DNA of 64,000 nucleotides from Siphonodentalium dalli (taxonomy: Eukaryota; Mollusca; Scaphopoda; Gadilida; Siphonodentaliidae), in assembly GCA_032622095.1 (NCBI GenBank), contig CP136069.1:82730958-82794957 (forward strand), read 5' to 3'. Position numbers and translations under genes: made by a program. Under the pieces are notes generated by a model. It was not told the DNA's origin. It made no database searches and worked only from the letters and a program-made list of their open reading frames with translations. The first letter of the stretch is position 1. The number at the start of each line of letters is the position of its first letter. This document shows positions 1-10,384 of this stretch, piece after piece.

Positions 1-19
1 GCCTATCCATTTAAAAGAC

Positions 20-322
20 ATGGAATGGGTAAAAGGGGTTAAATATCCTATCTTCGACCGGTTTGATCCAAGCATCCAAAAGGACCTGCAGGCTACAGTA
101 GAGCGCCATTGTTCTAGTCAAATCAATTCACCTGGCAAAGTGGAGGTGTTAACAGAACACCCTTGGACAAACAATAGTATCCATGCTCAGTGGAACTTTT
201 CGTTTATTCAATGTGATAACATCAAATCTGACATAGAATTTGGTCAGACAATTAATTGTGGGTATTGTTCTCAAAGAAAGGAGATACAGTATAATTTTGA
301 CAATAATTTGCTGTGGGAGTAG
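20..322 (+). CDS. Candidate 3'-terminal coding exon, unrecognised protein (C-terminal 100 residues, partial)
   Basis: The frame is open from base 2 to a TAG at 320-322 and probably continues leftward out of the window, so the methionine at 20 need not be the true start. The composition looks like real protein: mixed polar and aromatic residues, and four cysteines in the last 65 residues (HCSS, IQCD, and NCGYC with C-x2-C spacing) that suggest a small disulfide or metal-binding fold. An AATAAA at 368-373, 46 bases after the stop, would suit a poly(A) signal, and no donor-like continuation is needed. It faces RPLP0, so the two genes would converge. I do not recognise the family. A transposon-derived ORF cannot be excluded. 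Confidence 0.5.
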   Translation: MEWVKGVKYPIFDRFDPSIQKDLQATVERHCSSQINSPGKVEVLTEHPWTNNSIHAQWNFSFIQCDNIKSDIEFGQTINCGYCSQRKEIQYNFDNNLLWE

Positions 323-367
323 AGGATGGAGAATGGTAGGGGAGGGGAGAATGGTAGGGGAGGGGAG

Positions 368-373
368 AATAAA
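368..373 (+). promoter_or_regulatory. AATAAA poly(A) signal candidate for the left-edge gene
   Basis: A canonical hexamer lies 46 bases after the stop of the candidate terminal exon ending at 322, a normal distance for a short 3' UTR. The hexamer is common by chance in AT-rich DNA. Confidence 0.35.
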
Positions 374-599
374 GAAGCAGGGTGGGACCCCCGTGGGACG
401 GTCAATTGGAAAGTGTAACGCCAGCTCTGCTTCTTTTTGACAGGTCAGTCACATTTTAACAATCTGAATGCCTACCATCCAAGTCCCTTCATACCACGTC
501 AGATTAATCAGTTCCAGATGTTTAAATGAGTCTCGATAATTTTGTTGAATAATTTTTGTTATTTTTAAGTTTAAATTTTTGTTATTTTTTATTTTTCAA

Positions 600-793
600 A
601 TAATTCGAATTCGACCTGTATTTTGGCCTGAGAAAACGATATACAAAATTTGGTTCCAATCGGTTAGAAAATGTTTGAGTTGTTGCACCATGTATAAAGT
701 GTCGACAGACTGACAAACGAACGAGGAGTGGTCAATCCGGATTTTGACACTACGTGTACCATACTATGGTATGGGTACACATGGAAAATAGAT
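600..793 (+). repeat. Family X 3' end fragment with terminal hairpin
   Basis: This holds a diverged X core unit (ACAAAATTTGGTTCC at about 645), then the GTCAATCCGGA tail and the hairpin GTGTACCATAC / GTATGGGTACAC at 753-784. No X 5' end is visible on its left, so it is a truncated copy. Family X sequence runs into family S sequence on the right. Confidence 0.6.
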
Positions 794-839
794 GTCACCC
801 TGAAGATCCATCTGTCAAGTTTAAAAACAATTCTCCAGT

Positions 840-1735
840 AAATGTGGGCTGCAGGGTGTGCTGATGGATTGTATTTTGAAATCAAAGATGGCCATGTTTG
901 TTTTTTAATTGGGGGGGGGGGGGGGGGGAAGGCTCCCATCTAGAGGTCACCCAGAAGATGAAGTTTGGTGACGATCGGATGAGAAATGTGACCTGAAGTG
1001 TGCTCGAGGATTTAGTCATACAAAGAGTAAAATGGCTACCGGCAGCCATGTTTTATGGCCGAATGACCCCAACATGACTTTCTCATCTACATGTCCATAT
1101 TAACACCCACGACAAATATCTTGATGATCAGACAAACACTCCGGCCTGTAGCCTGTGCTAATGAAATGAATTTTTTAATCCAAGATGGTCACTGGCAGCC
1201 ATGTTTTCTTTTTGACCCCAAAATGATTCGTTACCATCTACATGACAAATTTCATAATGATCCGACCAAAGGATTTAGTCATGCAAAGTGTAAAATCCAA
1301 GATGGCTACCAGCGGCCATGTTTTATGGCCAAATAACCCCAAAATAACTTGTTCCCATCTAAATGTCAATGTTAACGTCCATGAAAATTTTCATGATGAT
1401 CCAAGCAAAGGATTTAGTCATGCAAAGATTAAAATCCAAGATGGCTGCCCGTGGCCACGTTTTATGGCCGAATGACCCAAAAATGACTCGTTCCCATCTA
1501 CATTTCTATATTAACATCCATGATAAATTTCATGATGATCAGTATGACCTGTAGCCCATTCTAATGGATTGCATTTTGAAATCCAAGATGGCCACTGGCG
1601 GCCGTGTTTTTTTGCCAAATGACTCGTTCCCATCTACATGTCAATGTCAACAGCTATGCCAAATTTCATAATGACCAGACCAAAGGTACGACCTGTAGCC
1701 CGTGCTAAAGGAAATTTTAGCTAAAAATAATATTG
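840..1735 (+). repeat. Family S array: 'CAAGATGGC...GGCCATGTTTT' tandem units
   Basis: About five imperfect units of roughly 150-200 bp. Each carries the series ATTTAGTCATGCAAAGAGTA, CCAAGATGGC, GGCCATGTTTTATGGCC, ACTCGTTCCCATCTACATG, then GACAAATTTCATGATGATC. The short ORFs here are by-products of the repeat. The 3' terminal hairpin seen in other S copies is largely lost, but GCTAAAAA remains at about 1719. An 18-G run sits at 911-928. Confidence 0.75.
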
Positions 1736-1887
1736 TCACAAGGTCAGAAATGATTATTGAAATGTTTCTCGAAAATATATTTTTAATTATATAAAATGAA
1801 GACGGTAGAAAATTGTTATCAATTCTGATCAATTAAATTTTTTATCTCACAATATGAAAGCTGTTTTGATATCTGATCCTAAATGAA

Positions 1888-2569
1888 AGCATCAATGACA
1901 CTGTAGCTCAACTTGGGGAGGCGTTAATTTTATGCTGAGCAGTCAATGATGAAGGAAATTCAGAAAGTTTCAGTAAATGGATTGTAATATGTAAATTAAA
2001 TTATTTTCATTTCAAACATTTCTCCACTAAATGTGGACTGCAGGTTGTGCCATTTGATTCAAATGTGAAATTCAAGATGGCCCCAGGTGCCCATTATTAA
2101 AAACAAATTTCAGATGAATTGGAAAGCTTCCATCTGGAGGCAACACCAAAGAACCATATGAAGTTTGGATGAGGGATGAGGAATGTGGATTTAAAGAGTA
2201 AAAGACTGCCATTGGCAGCCATGTTTTTAAACAAATTTCGGAAAACATCGTTGGCTCCTATTTAGAGGTCATCCCGAAGATCCTTATGAAGTTTGGTGAC
2301 GATCGGATGAGTGATGAGGCCTGTAGGTGGTTGCCGAAGGATTTGGTCATGCAAAGAGTAAAACCCAAGATGGCTGCAGGCAGCCAAGGTTTTCAATAAG
2401 TTTCGGAAAAGATTGAAGGCTTCCATCTAAAGGGCACCCTGAAGATGCATATAAAGTATAAAGTTTGGTGATGATCAGACAAGTGATGTGGTCTGTAGGG
2501 TGTGCCAAAAAGATTTATTTATGCAAAGAGTGAAATACAAGGTGGCTCTCGGCTGCCATGTTTTTAATC
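1888..2569 (+). repeat. Family S element, 5' part (split by family X element)
   Basis: It starts with the S 5' signature TCAATGACACTGTAGCTCAACTT (about 1891-1915), where TAGCTCAACTT is complementary to the S 3' end. It is cut at 2569 by the X element. S-like sequence (CAAATTTGATAGCTC) resumes at about 7203, just after that X element. Confidence 0.7.
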
Positions 2570-2888
2570 AACGAGAGGCCGATCTTGATCGGCAGATGTT
2601 TAACCTTGGCGATAGTGATTAGCTATTTTCATAAATCTGTACACCAACCTTTTCTTGAGTGCAAAACTTTCAACAATTCAGAGCTTACTATTAATTAATA
2701 GTTCCCAAGTGGAATCAGACGTATTGGGCAACTTGCTAACATAAACACAATACAAACATGGATATGTCATTTGATTTCAACCTATTAGGTCACTCCAACA
2801 CAGATGTTATATAGAGTGATAAAGCTAAATAAGCCCAACCATGGTCAGACATACGCAGCTGTTAAATATATAATAGTTACGAAATTAA

Positions 2889-3278
2889 CCCTTTACCCAA
2901 CAGAACGGCCCTGTGCCAATGCATTCTCTTATATATGCGAGTCGACCATCGCCTCGCATATATAAGAGAATGCATTGGCTTAACACATTAAAAATTATAA
3001 AACAAATTGTTAAAGAATGTAAGAAAAAATGGTAAAAAGTGTTGAAAAAAGATTTTTTTTAGGCCAATGCATTCTCTTATATATGCGAGGCGACCTATGG
3101 TCGACTCGCATATATAAGAGAATGCATTGGCACAGGGCATAACTAACCATCACAATGTGGTCAATGAGCCGGTTCCAATGATATCCATATTTGTATGGTT
3201 TTATTGAGACAGACCCAAGATAATTTAGGCTGTTGCAGCTTTATTTGGCCGTTTTTGGCCGGTTTGTTGCGTAAAGGG
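2889..3278. mobile_element. piggyBac-like MITE with TTAA target duplication
   Basis: TTAA at 2885-2888 and 3279-3282 bracket inverted ends CCCTTTACCCAAC and GTTGCGTAAAGGG, which pair at 12 of 13 positions. TTAA duplication and CCC-starting ends are the hallmarks of piggyBac elements. It is 390 bp with no coding capacity, so it would be moved in trans. The interior carries a 231 bp nested foldback (2908-3138). Confidence 0.75.
2908..3138. repeat. Palindrome-of-palindromes foldback inside the piggyBac MITE
   Basis: The ends GCCCTGTGCC (2908) and GGCACAGGGC (to 3138) are complementary. Each end is itself a near-perfect hairpin of about 65 bases: arms of about 27 bp read GCCAATGCATTCTC...GCGAG and its complement, around a short GTCGACCAT-type centre. 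The left hairpin is at about 2915-2980, the right at about 3063-3131, and an AT-rich spacer separates them. Confidence 0.8.
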
Positions 3279-3806
3279 TTAAGCAAATAACATAATAACT
3301 CTATTTATCTACTTCTTACATTGGAACCTGAGCCACAACATATTATGTTGTTGTGTCAGCTGCATATTAAAAAGTTATGGGATCATAGAGATCAGAGACC
3401 AATCAATACCTGAACATCTATACAAGTGAGGGGCGTATAGACCTGGATATAAAATATTTTAATGCAGAATGATCAGATAACTAAAGGTGAGAATGGTCAG
3501 ACTGAAAATATTAGTCATAACATTGGATCGCATACAGTATACCAATGGTTAATTTTATTCTAAGCTGATCATTGGAAAGACACAATGTCTGTAAACAGCA
3601 GAAATATTATTAAATGCAGGGCTAATATTTTAAAACCATTCAATCAATACCAAAATCTATACAGGTGAAGAATGTGTCATGATTAACCTGAATAAGATTA
3701 TAAAAGTGATCGGGTAGAAAAATATTTGACCAATTAGTCAGTCTCAAGAATACCAGCACCATTATTATTATCCTGCAGCCCAAATGCAATTGAGGGAATT
3801 TCAAAA

Positions 3807-4381
3807 CAAGAGGTGTGCACTCGAGTGCTAGCATACCCCCACCGTGGCAAATTCAACCCGCATTATCCGTAAACTCAACCAAAAAGATTTTTAACTTTAA
3901 AGAAAAATTCGGACTAATAATATCGATATGGTGTCACAAGAAGCTTGTACAGATAAAATTATTGAAATCGGTCGGACAGAATTTTCCAAGTCGAAAATGA
4001 GGTGTAATATTAAGAAAAACAGTCTGAGCAAATCCCTAGCCGCATCATGTAGAGAGGGTATTGTGAGAAGCATGTATACCAAAAATTATTGAAATCGGTT
4101 CATATTTGTTAAAGTTATTAAGTCGGACAGAATTTTTTAAGTCAAAATAAGTCGAAAAAGAGGCACAACTTGAAGAAAAAAAAAGTCGGACCGAACCGCA
4201 ATTAGCATCATGTGGAGAGACCGTCCTAAGGAGATTGCATACAAAAAATTATTGAAATCGGCTCATAGTTGTTCGAGTTATGAGGTGGGACGGACGGACG
4301 GACAGACAAAGAAAGCGTGACGGACGGACGGACGCAGTCAATCCAGTATACCCCCCATTTTCTTCGAAAGTGGGGGAATAA
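3807..4381 (+). mobile_element. Family Y rolling-circle-like element (copy Y1)
   Basis: 5' end CAAGAGGTGTGCACTCGAGTGC (CAAGAG plus a palindrome), then ATACCCCC. 3' end: GACGGACGG microsatellite, then ACCCCCCATTTTCTTCG paired with AAAGTGGGGG, ending AATAA. Homologous X copies at about 39111 and 41105 read straight through this point (CAAAA|TAAGACA), so they show the empty site. No target duplication is seen. The interior has two units of the form AATTATTGAAATCGG...TCATA. Confidence 0.75.
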
Positions 4382-4588
4382 TAAGAGATTTCCTCTAATG
4401 ATGAATATTCAATTGGTGGCTTATAGAAATCCTTACTGAACCTGGCTCAAGGTGAAAGAGATAATTTAATATCTGCCTATTGAATGGGTTAATTTTAAGT
4501 GAAAAGTGGATCACCATCAATCTGGGAACAGAATAGGAGAATTATCAGATGAAAAACATCACAAGACCCAGTCTGGGTGAACGTCGAC

Positions 4589-4613
4589 TCTATATTTGAA
4601 ATATAGAGTCTGG
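4589..4613. repeat. Perfect 25-base palindrome
   Basis: GACTCTATATTT, one G, then AAATATAGAGTC. It lies near the left limit of sequence absent from other X copies, so it may mark the end of a nested element whose right end could be the CCTAATATTCA / TGAATATTTAGG inverted repeat at 5341-5372. Confidence 0.6.
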
Positions 4614-4695
4614 AGCTAATGTCGCCAAAACCATTTCTATTCAGCGAAGAGCTTCCCCAAAATGACGTCACGGATTTTTAAAAATACATCGATGA

Positions 4696-5024
4696 TTGAC
4701 AGGTGTCCCCACGTGTTATTTGTTGTGCTTCGCCGACTCATCAACCCACAGAAGGCCTGTGTCGCGACAGAAACTTACAGAAGATACTATTTGTCGTGTG
4801 TGCGACTATTCTCTTTTGGGAGATGAACTCGCTGTATCAACGGGAAAGCTGCATCAGAGAGCAAAAAATAAGGTCGTCATCAAAAATGATGCTTTAGAAC
4901 TATTTAAAAGCATAAAATTAAGTCATTTCCTCGGTGTTTGACTTTCAGGCGACTTTTTTATGGCAAATAATTTTATTTGCAAACCATGTTACAATAAAGT
5001 AAATCAAATACACGGACATGAGTA
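4696..5024 (+). pseudogene. Broken ORF with paired C-x2-C motifs (ZAD/treble-clef-like fragment)
   Basis: The frame is open from 4696 except for one in-frame TGA at 4939-4941, and ends with TAA at 5022-5024. It encodes CRVC near residue 33 and, past the stop, FICKPCYNKV. The C-x2-C, about 50-60 residues, C-x2-C spacing resembles ZAD-type or treble-clef domains that sit at the N-terminus of zinc-finger and transposon proteins in invertebrates. It lies in a stretch missing from other X copies, so it was probably carried in by an insertion. The family assignment is weak. Confidence 0.35.
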
Positions 5025-5399
5025 AAGTTCTATTTATATTTATGGGAGGCCAAGTTGGTACCATACGCAGGCCTATCTATCAGATCCAGCACATCCTTCA
5101 AATTAATCGGAATCGTACCGAATATATAATTTCGAAGCCATTTTTTCTGTCTCTGTTGTATTTGCAAGCCTCGAAATTCCGCTCTGTTACTATATTTAGA
5201 GGCTACATTATGCGAGTCTCCGCCCACTAACACTTGTTTATTAACCCATACGGTTTCATTGGACGGAAAATAATTTACGCAATCAATCAGATTACGGAAT
5301 CCCGAGGACTTGGAAATGAGATAGCGATGTTATCCGTCACACCTAATATTCAATGTTGTAATGAATATTTAGGTATGAGTTTACTCAGACTGCACAAGA

Positions 5400-7190
5400 C
5401 CATATGATGTGTGGAGAGGGTTAATCATTTTCAATGACATATGATTGAACTACGGAATGGGTGGGCTAATTTATTTCTAAGATACAGTGTCTGTAAACAA
5501 CAATGTCTATTAACAGCAATGTCTATAAAACATGGACCATTCCAATTTAATATTTTAGAATAGGTGTCTTATTGAGTGTACATTAATGAACCTGTTTCAA
5601 CAAAGGGGTAAACTTAATATTGCACAGAAGACTAATAGTGCACAGAAGACTAATAGAGAGCCATCCATTAATTATATTTGACAGATTTTATCAACAGACT
5701 CTGCTAGCCATGCTATCTGGTGTCCAGCTAAATATAACTCAATGCCAATAATACAGTCTCTGTGTGATGAGAAGTTCTCTTCTAAGCTCACAGTGGCAAA
5801 CAGATTCAGCTATTAATTACATATCAGTTACTTGAATTTTAAATGGCCAGAACTGTTAAAATATACCGGATCAAACCCAAATTCGAACTTGAATCCTGAG
5901 CTCAGGGTGAGGACCATATGTACCAAATTTGGTGCTGATCAGATGAAAAATATTAAAGTCATCACATAGTTTTCTATTTAAAAACAAGAGCGGAAAGGGT
6001 TAACTAAACATACCAAAATCCATACAGATGAAGAACGTGCTAAGAAAGACCTAGGTAAGAAATATGAGGCAGATCAGAAGCAAATTGTTTGACTTAAGAT
6101 GCATCAGATAGCATTTGTGTGCAGGGTTAATTATTTTCTAAACCGATCAACCAATCGATACCAAAAACTACACATGTGAGGTGTGTCATCATAAACCTAC
6201 GTATCAAATATGAACACAATCAGACTTACTATCAATTTGCCATGGTGTAACAGTATGGCCCAACAGGCCAAGAATTGGAACAGATGGTGATGTAACCGAC
6301 TCCAGTTGTGCTTCTCAAATTTTTAACATATGGATGTTAGGAATTTAAAATAAGTCCTGGAGGAATGTTATAGAAGTCCAGTGCTCACATCATTGTTGGC
6401 ATTACTCAGACCATTATAATGATAGATGTAAAAATTGGATTAGGTTGGTCTGCAACTTCTACTGACTTGACACAGGGAAGAGTAAAAATAATGGATTCTG
6501 AGTTCTGCAGCAGTATAATGCAGATGATTAAAATAAACTATTGACCCCAAGGAAATTAAAGTTCACTGGTTATTAAACATTAACATGATCCCAGTGCCTG
6601 TTTATACAGCAATTCAAAGCAGACGGCTAATACTTTAACAGCAGTTGTGATTACAACCATGTGTCATGATGTCCCAACACATTGACACTATTAATTTATT
6701 GTTTCATTGCTAACTATTTAAAGGGACACATTGGGAACCTTTTTATCAACTTGTATCATAATCATCAATATCTAAATGAAAACAAATTAAAGTGTCGAGG
6801 ACATTTAAAAAAAAAAAAAAATTATTTTTTTATTATTATAAAAGTTTAAACAAAAATTATAAATTTTATTTGTTAAATTGAGCCAGAAGATTAATCTTAA
6901 ATAAAAGTGTCATAACTCTTTTAAAATAAATCGGATCAAACCCATATTCGAACTCTGAGTATTTTGGACTGAGAAACTCACATACCAAATTTGGTTCCAA
7001 TCAGATAAAAAATGTTTGAGTTATGGCAGAATGTGTGAATTCTGAGTCGAAAAAGGGCCAAAACTGTTAAAAAAAAAAGTCTGATGAAACCCATAAACAA
7101 AATTTGGTTCCGATCAGATAGAAAATGTTTGAGTTATCGCATTATGTGTAAAGCATCTATGGACGGACAAACGACGAGTATGGGTACACA
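5400..7190 (+). repeat. Family X interior: diverged core units, no gene
   Basis: Units carry the phrases GATCAAACCCAAATTCGAAC, TACCAAATTTGGTGCTGATCAGAT and AAAAACAAGAGCGGAAAGGGTTAACTA. The stretch 5830-6250 matches 56870-57250 in another X copy. Late units at 6890-7190 lead into the 3' end. No coding sequence was seen. Confidence 0.6.
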
Positions 7191-7489
7191 TAAAAATCAT
7201 TCAAATTTGATAGCTCTCATCCAGAGGGGGTTCTAATCTTACTAAATGAATACATTGTACACCAGACAGATAATAATTCCAATTACTGTACCCAAACAGT
7301 GGCATGTTTATTATGGTAAATTCAATGCGGTTTACATATGATCGGGTTTCCGTGATTTTAACCAAATTTACAATGTTGGCTCTGTGGGTACCCCTGGGGA
7401 TGTTATAATGATTAGTTTTTCAAATGTTTTCAAGTTTAAAAAAACAAAATTAATTTAAGCAGAGTTCAATCTAAAAAAAAAAAAATGTT

Positions 7490-7829
7490 CTTTTGAGTCA
7501 TGTCCCCGGCTCGTCCCACATTTGACCCAGTGACCTCATTCGAATAAATCTGAACCCAAATCACCAAGGAAACTTCAACCAAATATGAACCGATTCGGCC
7601 CAATGTGACTTGAGAAGTCGTTTCAAGAATTACTATGGAGGGAAAGAGTTATGGCCCTGGCTTCGCAACTATTTGACCCAGTGACCTCATTTGAACAAAT
7701 CTGAATGTGAATCACCCACACCAAATATGAACCCATTTGGTCCTATGGATCTGGAGATGTTCAAAGAATTGTTGACTGATGGATGAAGAGTGATGACTGT
7801 AGCTCCACTGGGGACTTCTCAGGTGAGCG
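7490..7829 (+). repeat. Family Z fragment with 3' hairpin
   Basis: Two Z units (TTTGACCCAGTGACCTCATT, AACAAATCTGAA, ATATGAACC...) are followed by GATGACTGTAGCTCCACTGGGGACTTCTCAGGTGAGCGAAAA. This is a mutated form of the Z 3' hairpin, with TAGCTC...GAGC arms. Confidence 0.6.
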
Positions 7830-9181
7830 AAAAAGCTGCCGCAATTTGCATGTACAAAAATTTATAAATGTCATCCAATATTCTTCCCAAACGCAAACGA
7901 TAACAAGTCCGGTAGCAGTCGTGACTACAAAACAAATGGTCAAGCATGACAAGTCTCTTTATAAACACTGGAGTTTTAGTTCACTATGTCATCTGTCAAC
8001 ATGTTTCTTATTACCGTTCGTGTTCAGTGATTTACATTCATTTAAATAAAATGACCTGCCATGAATGACCAGCTGTCAACGCCCGGTGTTTTGTGGCAAG
8101 AATGACCAAGTTTAACAGTTATGAGCGACCACCAGACATGAAAAATATGTCTGTAACCTGCTTTAACCAGTGCTTTTCCTACATTATGCTTGCCATATCG
8201 GTAAATATAAAACACCTATTGTGAGCCCCGCATGCTTTAGCAGACATTTTGTCTCCTAACTGTGGCACAGTGAATTAGCAAGGCAAGAATAATCATGACC
8301 GAGTGATGTATTAATTACAACTATGAATTGATACCTTTGGGGCAATTTTATTAAGATAATGCGGCTTGAGTATTTATGTAAACATTGTAGTCCAATGGAT
8401 TCATCTATTTGTATTAATTTGGCTGCCATCAGCTCAGCCTTACTTTTGACTCCCGTATAATTATTGTTCACACTTGGCAGTGGTGATGTATATTACCACA
8501 TGAATCTCAGTCCCAAATCGTAATAAAACAGTTCTTTGTGCGCTTTCTTGACATTTTGCAATGTCTTGTACGGCTTCGAAATGAGTGTTTACTTTGGGAG
8601 AACGTGGTAGATGGCAAGCTGCAAAACAGAGTTCAGTCCCCTCGATACGCTACGTCAAAGTCCTGCGTAGGGGACTTAACTCTGCATGGAGCTTTGGTAG
8701 ATCATTCTGATTCTAACAGCTGAAGACGGACAACTCTATTGCGCACGTGCTGTCATTTTTCTTGGAAACTAAATTAGGTCAGGGTATGTCAACACCCGTG
8801 TCAATTCGTTGGAAGTTTATTTTTAATTTATTTGAGATGTCCCCTTGGTGAAGATTGGTTTTAAGATAACTGGCCATTAGTTGCCCGTAAATAGTTCATT
8901 TAGTACAATATCAGGACCCAGTGAAGTGTCAACATGACAAAAGTTAGAAGTTGAAACAATAAGAATGGCGTTTGTGCAAGTCTCACATTTTCAACTCTTT
9001 CTGGAACTGTTTGTCTTGTCAACAATACACTATATGCATATATACTTTTACCTGTTATATATCATTTACCTTATAATTGTGTTGAAATTAAATTGTTGTT
9101 AAATTTAGTTTATATAATATAATAATTATAACCATCGATAAACTGAAACATTTGCAGTTTTAACCACTCAAAATTACACAC
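7830..9181. other. Non-coding stretch between TE copies
   Basis: No gene is supported here; the short ORFs lack recognisable domains. The one structured item is an imperfect inverted repeat at about 8629-8687, where CAGAGTTCAGTCCCCTCG pairs with CGTAGGGGACTTAACTCTG. Confidence 0.5.
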
Positions 9182-9186
9182 TGGTT

Positions 9187-10384
9187 CAGGGTATCTGCCC
9201 ATTTCTGGTGAATGAATTCAAGGAGTTTCAAGGAGGTTCCAGTAGTCAATTCAAGGATTTTCAAGGACTGCCCCGACAATTTTCAAGGAGTTTCCAGGAA
9301 CCAACTGTTGAACATTTAATACATGTGATACCACGTTTTCCACCATAATTTTAGCATTTTTAGCTTTTTAGGCCTTTATGGGTAATTGCATTACCATAAT
9401 TTAAATTAATGGGAACATTTAACTAATACATGTAGTGTGATGACAGTAGAACTTGAAGAGGTGTTTTCGATACGAGCAGATGTTCCCGGGCGGGCTGAGG
9501 TTGGTAGTACCGATTGTACTAGTGATCTAACAGCTGTGACACTGACAGTTTGGGCTGCTTGTGGTGCTGGCTGCATAAGACTGGCAATGGGTACAGTCCC
9601 CTGGATTTCAATGTCATTTTTCTGGTGCTTCAAACTTTTTGCATGTGACACCAGGGCACTTTCGCCCATGTTTGCGACGTCAAATATTTTCTTGCATAAC
9701 TGACATCTAGCGTTATATGTGTTGTTCTCAACCGCCTCCACCCATTTGAATTTGGCGCCCCATTGCGTCTGGTATTTGCATTTACCACCGGGCATGTTAT
9801 TTAAAATACTCGTAAACAGGAAATGAAGGTCATCGGAAGCGGATGTGATTTTTTTGTTTCGGTTTCGTTTTTGTTAATTTGTACGTTTTTATGTAAAACA
9901 CGGGTTTCTAATGTCGAATGTCTATATAATATACAAATTACCTCAATCCGATACAATAAAAATACACTAATTACGCTACCTGGGTTTGAAAAGCTCGGAA
10001 CTATTTTTTATCGTGTTCAATTTTATGATACTTCATAGGGGGGTCACATAATTGAAATAGACTCGCGAGTATTGGTGTTTTGCGGTAAATGGAGTTACAT
10101 CCCATGCTTCATTGGGGGGGTCACACAATTACAATTGACTCGAGATAATTGCCGCCAGCGGAAATTCAAAATGGGGTTACTTCCCATATACCAACAACGC
10201 GTTCGGAACTAAACTATCTATATTTATTGACTCCCGATGAATCGATATACCTGGGTTTAAGGGCTACATAGAATTCCAGGGTTTTCAAGGAGTGGGCATT
10301 CAATTCAAGGGTTTCAAGGGCCCTGGAAAATTGATTTTCCAAATCAAGGAGTTTCAAGGAATTCAAGGAGCCGCGGATACCCTG
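9187..10384 (-). mobile_element. hAT-like non-autonomous DNA transposon retaining a zinc-finger ORF
   Basis: Terminal inverted repeats are CAGGGTATCTGC (9187) and GCGGATACCCTG (to 10384), flanked by TGGTT at 9182-9186 and 10385-10389. The five-base repeat is shorter than the usual hAT 8 bp. Both subterminal regions are packed with TTCAAGGAGTTTCAAGGA-type repeats, candidate transposase-binding sites, in the same orientation at both ends. The 1,198 bp leave room only for one short ORF. Part of this element recurs inverted at about 53250-53600. Confidence 0.7.
9406..9795 (-). CDS. BED-like zinc-finger protein, transposase N-terminal domain only
   Basis: 129 residues with an intact frame. The first 60 residues have the BED-type finger pattern found at the N-terminus of hAT-like transposases: aromatic-rich start (WGAKFKWVEAV), C-x2-C (RCQLCKK), then the SALVSHAKSLKH segment supplying the two histidines. 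The remainder is Ser/Thr/Val-rich linker ending near the element's end. No catalytic RNase-H-like domain follows inside the element. It either encodes a DNA-binding-only product or is exon 1 of a deleted transposase. Expression is unknown. Confidence 0.6.
   Translation of the reverse strand: MPGGKCKYQTQWGAKFKWVEAVENNTYNARCQLCKKIFDVANMGESALVSHAKSLKHQKNDIEIQGTVPIASLMQPAPQAAQTVSVTAVRSLVQSVLPTSARPGTSARIENTSSSSTVITLHVLVKCSH

Larger units (their letters stand above)
2570..7191 (+). mobile_element. Composite family X rolling-circle-like element carrying nested insertions
   Basis: The 5' end at 2570 is AACGAGAGG plus the palindrome GCCGATCTTGATCGGC and the arm ATGTTTAACC. The 3' end at 7191 keeps only the right arm of the terminal hairpin (GTATGGGTACACAT). 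The interior matches X copies at 37993-42154 and 55487-57560. A piggyBac-like MITE (2889-3278), a family Y element (3807-4381) and an unidentified palindrome-bounded insert (about 4580-5375) are nested in it. S-family sequence flanks it on both sides. It encodes no recognisable protein of its own. Confidence 0.65.

Noticed and set aside
8629-8687. Inverted repeat considered as a miRNA or element end
   Set aside because: Imperfect short arms, single copy in the window, and no target duplication. It is kept only as a note.
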